Notes under the pieces: model-generated
The model's input: only the letters and a program-made list of their open reading frames with translations
Database searches by the model: none
Told to the model about the DNA's origin: nothing
Source: Silvania hatchlandensis
GTDB lineage: Bacteria; Pseudomonadota; Gammaproteobacteria; Enterobacterales; Enterobacteriaceae
Length of the DNA: 64,000 bases
Assembly: GCF_025564065.1 (NCBI RefSeq)
Contig: NZ_JAMGZK010000055.1
Location: 124,001 to 188,000 of the forward strand
Direction of reading: 5' to 3'
In this document: piece by piece, positions 60,880-64,000 of the stretch
Position numbering within the stretch: the first letter of the stretch is position 1
Layout: the number at the start of each line of letters is the position of its first letter
Made by a program: the position numbers and the translations under genes

Positions 60880-61370
60880 TCGAGCTGATTGATCTCCAGC
60901 GACGCACGGTCGATAACAGCGATGATCTGTTTCAGCTGCGCGTCGCTCAGCCCTTCCTGATTGACCTTCAAATCCAGCACCGCTTTAAAATTATCTAACG
61001 CCCGCTTCATCTGCGGGTTTTTACGCAGCTGGAAGCCCACGCAGCGGGCTTTAATACGCGCCTGGATGTTCTCAAGCTGGTCCAGGTTCTCATCCAGCCA
61101 GCGCTGCCCGGCCACGGTGATAGCAATCTGTTTGCGCCCGTTTTCTTCTTCGGTGATAGTGATAAACGCCTGTTCCTGCAGGAAATCGAGCGTCGGGTAG
61201 ATCACGCCAGGGCTCGGCGTGTAGTTCCCCTGAGTCATGCTTTCGATGTCTTTAATCAGCTCGTAACCGTGGCTGGCATTGCGGGTCAGGAGGTCCAGAA
61301 TCACCAGCCTTAACTCGCCGTGACCAAAAAAGCGCTGACGGCGTCCGCCGCCTTCGTGTGCATGTCGCAT
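60876..61370 (-). CDS. yqjI: PadR-family regulator YqjI lacking the His/Cys-rich N-terminus
   Basis: A 164-residue PadR-type repressor. The winged helix includes [26 protein letters not shown] and [18 protein letters not shown]. In E. coli YqjI is about 207 residues, with a long His/Cys-rich N-terminal metal-binding tail that makes it nickel responsive. Here only [12 protein letters not shown] precedes the DNA-binding domain; ATG has a good AGGA site and there is no upstream extension. It overlaps the end of the chemoreceptor gene by 4 bp and is divergent from its presumed target yqjH. Confidence 0.92.
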   Translation of the reverse strand: MRHAHEGGGRRQRFFGHGELRLVILDLLTRNASHGYELIKDIESMTQGNYTPSPGVIYPTLDFLQEQAFITITEEENGRKQIAITVAGQRWLDENLDQLENIQARIKARCVGFQLRKNPQMKRALDNFKAVLDLKVNQEGLSDAQLKQIIAVIDRASLEINQLD

Positions 61371-61387
61371 AGGATTTCCTTTTATTT

Positions 61388-61432
61388 GATATATCTAATT
61401 TATATCTAAGTTAGTTTTAGATGCAATCTAAA
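61388..61432. promoter_or_regulatory. Putative YqjI operators between yqjI and yqjH
   Basis: TATATCTAA is repeated directly at 61390 and 61401 (11-bp period). TTTAGATGCAATCTAAA at 61416-61432 is an inverted repeat of the same TCTAA core. A further GATATATC lies at 61484-61491, close to yqjH, and matches GATATATC at 61388. The placement suits autorepression of yqjI and repression of yqjH. Confidence 0.55.
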
Positions 61433-61454
61433 AAATCTTGCATTTTTTGTTGTT

Positions 61455-61473
61455 AGCAATCATTATCATTTAA
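61455..61473. promoter_or_regulatory. Fur box upstream of yqjH
   Basis: AGCAATCATTATCATTTAA has the core ATCATTATCATT of the Fur consensus GATAATGATAATCATTATC. It lies about 45 bp before yqjH. Iron control of yqjH is known in E. coli. Confidence 0.65.
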
Positions 61474-61516
61474 AATTAATTTCGATATATCGTATTCACA
61501 GGATAAAGGGATAAAC

Positions 61517-62281
61517 ATGACCGCTACCCGCTACCCCCAACGTGTTCGCAATGAGCTGCGCTTTCGTGCGCTGAACGTGCTGCGCGTCGAGCGCATCAGC
61601 GCCGGTTTTCAGCGCATCGTCTTAGGCGGCGAGGCGCTCGACGGCTTTAGCTCCCGCGGCTTCGACGACCATTCCAAAGTCTTTTTCCCACAGCCGGGTA
61701 CGACATTCGTTCCCCCGGTGGTGACCGACGAAGGCGTGGACTGGGGCGATGGCGTGCGTCCGCAGGCGCGTGATTACACCCCGCTGTATGATGCTGCCCG
61801 CCACGAGCTGGCGCTCGATTTCTTTATCCACGACGGGGGCGTTGCCAGCGGCTGGGCGATGGAGGCTAACGTCGGTGACGAGCTTTCGATCGGCGGACCG
61901 CGCGGATCGCTGGTGGTGCCGGAAGATTACGCCTGGCAGCTCTATGTGTGCGATGAGTCGGGCATGCCCGCGCTGCGCCGTCGTTTAGAGGCCATTGCAA
62001 AACTGCCGGTTCGCCCGGAAGTCCATGCGGTGGTGACGGTGGGTGACGCTTCGTATAAGGATTATCTGGCACACCTGAGCGAGTTCAATATCCACTGGGT
62101 GGTAGGGCATAGCGAACAGGCGGTGGCCGACCATCTGGCGACGCTCAGCGTACCCGCCGAAGATTACTTTATCTGGCTGACCGGGGAAGGGAAGGTGGTG
62201 AAAAACCTGAGTCGCCAGTTTGAAACCGACGCTATCGACCAGAAACTGGTGCGTGCCAGCGCTTACTGGCACGCCAAATAA
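61517..62281 (+). CDS. yqjH: NADPH-dependent ferric-chelate reductase YqjH
   Basis: A 254-residue siderophore-interacting flavoprotein of the ViuB family. It reduces ferric siderophores, releasing iron in the cytoplasm. An N-terminal FAD-binding barrel (ISAGFQRIVLGGEAL; RPQARDYTPLYD, where the RxYT motif contacts FAD) is followed by the NADPH-binding domain, ending RASAYWHAK. It is divergent from yqjI with Fur- and YqjI-type sites between them. Confidence 0.95.
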   Translation: MTATRYPQRVRNELRFRALNVLRVERISAGFQRIVLGGEALDGFSSRGFDDHSKVFFPQPGTTFVPPVVTDEGVDWGDGVRPQARDYTPLYDAARHELALDFFIHDGGVASGWAMEANVGDELSIGGPRGSLVVPEDYAWQLYVCDESGMPALRRRLEAIAKLPVRPEVHAVVTVGDASYKDYLAHLSEFNIHWVVGHSEQAVADHLATLSVPAEDYFIWLTGEGKVVKNLSRQFETDAIDQKLVRASAYWHAK

Positions 62282-63451
62282 TCAGGCCACGTCGTCGAGC
62301 TGCGCGGTGCTGACCTGATGTTGAAGGGCGGCGCGCACCTCGTGCAGGGCTTTCTCCTGCTGGGCAAAGTAGACGTCCATATTGCTCAGCGAGGAGACCA
62401 GTAGCCAGGACTCTTCTTTCTCCAGCTCCGCCAGCTCGCTCACCAGGGTGTCGATTTGCTCGCGCACCTGGGCCATCTTTTTGCGCAGCCGCGTCAGATC
62501 GTTGAGACGGTCGCTGGCCATCAGCGGTTCAAACCCCTGATGCAGACGGGCGACCAGCGAGCGGATAGTTTTCACGTCGCCGCGCTGCCTGGCCTGATTC
62601 AGCTGCACCATCATGGCGTTGGCCTCTTCTTTCAGATCGTCCGCCACCAGATCGGGGTGGCAGAGCTTACTCGCCTGGCGCCAGAGCCGTTTTAACTCAT
62701 TCTGATCCTCTTCTGACAGATCCTTGCCTTTACGCAGACGCACCTCGGCATCGTGATGCTGCTCGCGGTATTTTTCGTACTCGTCGTTAGCCTCGTCACG
62801 CGCCTGGCGGGCGGGCTCCTCTTCCCGGGTGAGGCCCGTCTCCAGCTCCTGGGCTTCGGCCAGCAGGTTGGCGATCAGGTTGCTCTGCTGCTGCAGATGC
62901 TTACGCGCCCCGGCCGCCTGCACCGACTCGGCAGGCAGATCGCGCCAGTGGCCGGTGAGGGTGGTCAGCACCTCTACTGCCTGGGCCACATACTGCTGGC
63001 AGCGGCGATAGTCCGCCTCCCGGCGACGGGCTTCCGCCTGCTGGCGGCGCAGATTGAGTTCTGCCAGCGTTTTGCGCAGGGCGAGAATTTGCGTCATCAG
63101 GGGGCCGAGGCGCGAGAAATAGAGATCGTTAAATTCATCCAGCTGCTGCACGCGGGCATTGCGGCGATCGATCAGATCGCGCAGGCGTTCCTCGAGCGCC
63201 TTCAGCTCCAGCTTGCTGGCGGCAAGCTGCGGATCGCGCCATGGGGCGAGGGCCCGCTGATTTTGCAGCCAGCCGGTGATGGCCGCCAGCGCGGCGGTGT
63301 AGTTTTTATGCTCAAGCGCCACGACGATCGCCAGCAGCTCATCGTCAAACGCTTCGCTTTTTAACCGTGCCAGCTGGCTTGCAATGATGTCGTCATCTTC
63401 AAGTTCAATGGCATTTTTAATGATTTCTAGCCGTTTGATCGGTGTGCTCAT
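62282..63451 (-). CDS. J-domain-like coiled-coil protein
   Basis: A 389-residue, highly charged, mostly helical protein. The HPD tripeptide of J-domains is at residues 265-267 in KLCHPDLVADD, within an otherwise J-like stretch (about 247-300: LSEEDQNELKRLWRQASKL). Long coiled coils lie before it (about 75-235) and after it (about 310-380), unlike standard DnaJ, which has the J-domain first. It may recruit DnaK, but no partner is evident. It lies back-to-back with yqjH (stops adjacent) where E. coli has a tRNA gene and mug. Confidence 0.75.
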   Translation of the reverse strand: MSTPIKRLEIIKNAIELEDDDIIASQLARLKSEAFDDELLAIVVALEHKNYTAALAAITGWLQNQRALAPWRDPQLAASKLELKALEERLRDLIDRRNARVQQLDEFNDLYFSRLGPLMTQILALRKTLAELNLRRQQAEARRREADYRRCQQYVAQAVEVLTTLTGHWRDLPAESVQAAGARKHLQQQSNLIANLLAEAQELETGLTREEEPARQARDEANDEYEKYREQHHDAEVRLRKGKDLSEEDQNELKRLWRQASKLCHPDLVADDLKEEANAMMVQLNQARQRGDVKTIRSLVARLHQGFEPLMASDRLNDLTRLRKKMAQVREQIDTLVSELAELEKEESWLLVSSLSNMDVYFAQQEKALHEVRAALQHQVSTAQLDDVA

Positions 63452-63843
63452 CGTGCTGTTCGCTTTGCCGCTTAAGTATTTGAGTTAAGGATAGTTGTTG
63501 TCAGAACGAGAGTGAATAATACACACGTCTGATGTCTGGCGCGACGGGGTAATGCGCAGAAACCATCCCGCGGCACGTTAAAAAAAGGGGCGATGGAAAT
63601 TCATTCATAAACTCCGCTTATCATTATTTTTCGCTATAAAATGTTTTAAACTGTTAGTCAGGTGGTCTTGTTTGCTGGATTTTTGATTTAAATCGCTGTT
63701 TTATATTTATGTTGTGGTTAATTAAGCAAAGAAAGTAGAGAAATTTTGCAATCAGTCGATAAGCTTGTACATATTATTAGCACTACGTAAAATGTATTAG
63801 TCATTCGCTCTCAAAATGTTAAAACGTGCGAAGGGAAGCCCCC
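63452..63843. promoter_or_regulatory. A+T-rich upstream region at the right edge
   Basis: About 390 bp with no supported gene. It should contain the promoter of the J-domain-like gene on the left. A sigma-70 promoter toward the right edge is listed separately. No tRNA or repeat was seen. Confidence 0.5.
63765..63793 (+). promoter_or_regulatory. Probable sigma-70 promoter for the right-edge gene
   Basis: TTGTAC (63765-63770), a 17-bp spacer and TAAAAT (63788-63793). It would start transcription near 63800, about 44 nt before the leader ORF. Confidence 0.5.
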
Positions 63844-63954
63844 ATGACGATGTGCAATATCAACCCTTTGACTGTTTTAATTCCCTCAAACGCTGTCCTG
63901 GCACATCGCTCAGGTACGAACACATTGGTTTGTAAATCAAGAGTAGTGCCATGA
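63844..63954 (+). CDS. Possible 36-codon leader ORF coupled to the next gene
   Basis: A 36-residue ORF beginning MTMCNINPLTVLIPSNAVLA. It has a good ribosome site, AGGGAAG, about 9 bp upstream. Its stop overlaps the next start as ATGA (63951-63954). An 8-bp perfect inverted repeat, CGATGTGC (63848-63855) and GCACATCG (63901-63908), lies inside it. I do not recognise the peptide. It may be a leader peptide or a small protein; chance is not excluded. Confidence 0.4.
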   Translation: MTMCNINPLTVLIPSNAVLAHRSGTNTLVCKSRVVP

Positions 63955-64000
63955 AAAATTATGATGATTTGCAGCGTTTTAAGGATAAAACGCGCACGGG
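63951..64000 (+). CDS. Unidentified gene, N-terminal 16 codons only
   Basis: The reading frame starts MKNYDDLQRFKDKTRTG and runs off the window. The start is supported by the ATGA overlap with the upstream short ORF and by AAGAG 8-12 bp upstream. The fragment is too short to assign. It is charged and predicted helical, with no signal peptide at its start. Confidence 0.45.
   Translation, partial: MKNYDDLQRFKDKTRT

Overview
The window looks like chromosomal DNA of a motile enterobacterium (Enterobacteriaceae, Enterobacter/Lelliottia/Leclercia-like). Almost every gene has a recognisable Escherichia coli counterpart. From 26.8 kb onward the order follows the E. coli yhaK-exu/uxa-alx-fadH-patA-aer-yqjH interval, and the left part follows yhbO-rsmI-gar-rnpB-tdc. 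The species cannot be fixed from the sequence alone. Aer, a second chemoreceptor and two FliA-type promoters argue for a flagellated organism.

Layout. (1) 0-5.4 kb is the housekeeping block yhbO (partial), yraR, dolP, diaA, yraN, lpoA and rsmI. (2) 5.5-11.8 kb holds a complete galactitol operon, gatYZABCD-gatR, where E. coli K-12 has aga/kba genes. (3) 12.0-18.2 kb holds galactarate catabolism: garD, with divergent garPLRK. (4) 18.26-18.64 kb is the RNase P RNA gene rnpB, whose promoter overlaps the garK stop codon. (5) 18.7-26.2 kb is the anaerobic threonine/serine operon tdcABCDE, with a long leader, no tdcR and no tdcFG. (6) 26.4-33.4 kb carries a Spy/CpxP-like periplasmic protein, yhaK, yhaJ, yhaH, yqjG, yqjF, the yqjCDEK group, mzrA and yqjA. 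(7) 33.7-39.3 kb is hexuronate catabolism: exuR, exuT, uxaC, uxaA. (8) 39.4-46.9 kb holds sstT, alx with its structured leader, ygjR, upgP, rlmG and fadH. (9) 47.0-55.6 kb is a complete autoinducer-2 system, lsrKR divergent from lsrACDBFG, placed where E. coli has ebg/ygjH-ygjK. (10) 55.7-60.9 kb holds patA (sigma-54 promoter and NtrC site), aer and an extra methyl-accepting chemotaxis protein. (11) 60.9-63.5 kb holds yqjI, yqjH and a J-domain-like coiled-coil protein. (12) The last 500 bp holds a promoter, a 36-codon coupled leader ORF and the start of an unidentified gene.

How it works together. Much of the window is peripheral carbon catabolism under local regulators plus CRP: galactitol (GatR), galactarate, threonine/serine (TdcA), hexuronates (ExuR) and AI-2 (LsrR). 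Several pathways feed pyruvate, glycerate, dihydroxyacetone phosphate or KDG. Palindromic extragenic repeats sit between many convergent genes, and one has rewritten the 3' end of lsrK.

I see no phage, integrase, insertion sequence, CRISPR array, tRNA or rRNA, and no clearly undescribed multi-gene system. The best leads are small: a coupled leader peptide and hairpin at the right edge, a YqjI that lacks its metal-binding N-terminus, a possible attenuator in the tdc leader, and the repeat-extended LsrK. Coordinates and motifs were read by eye. Comparisons with E. coli rest on remembered family knowledge, not on a search.
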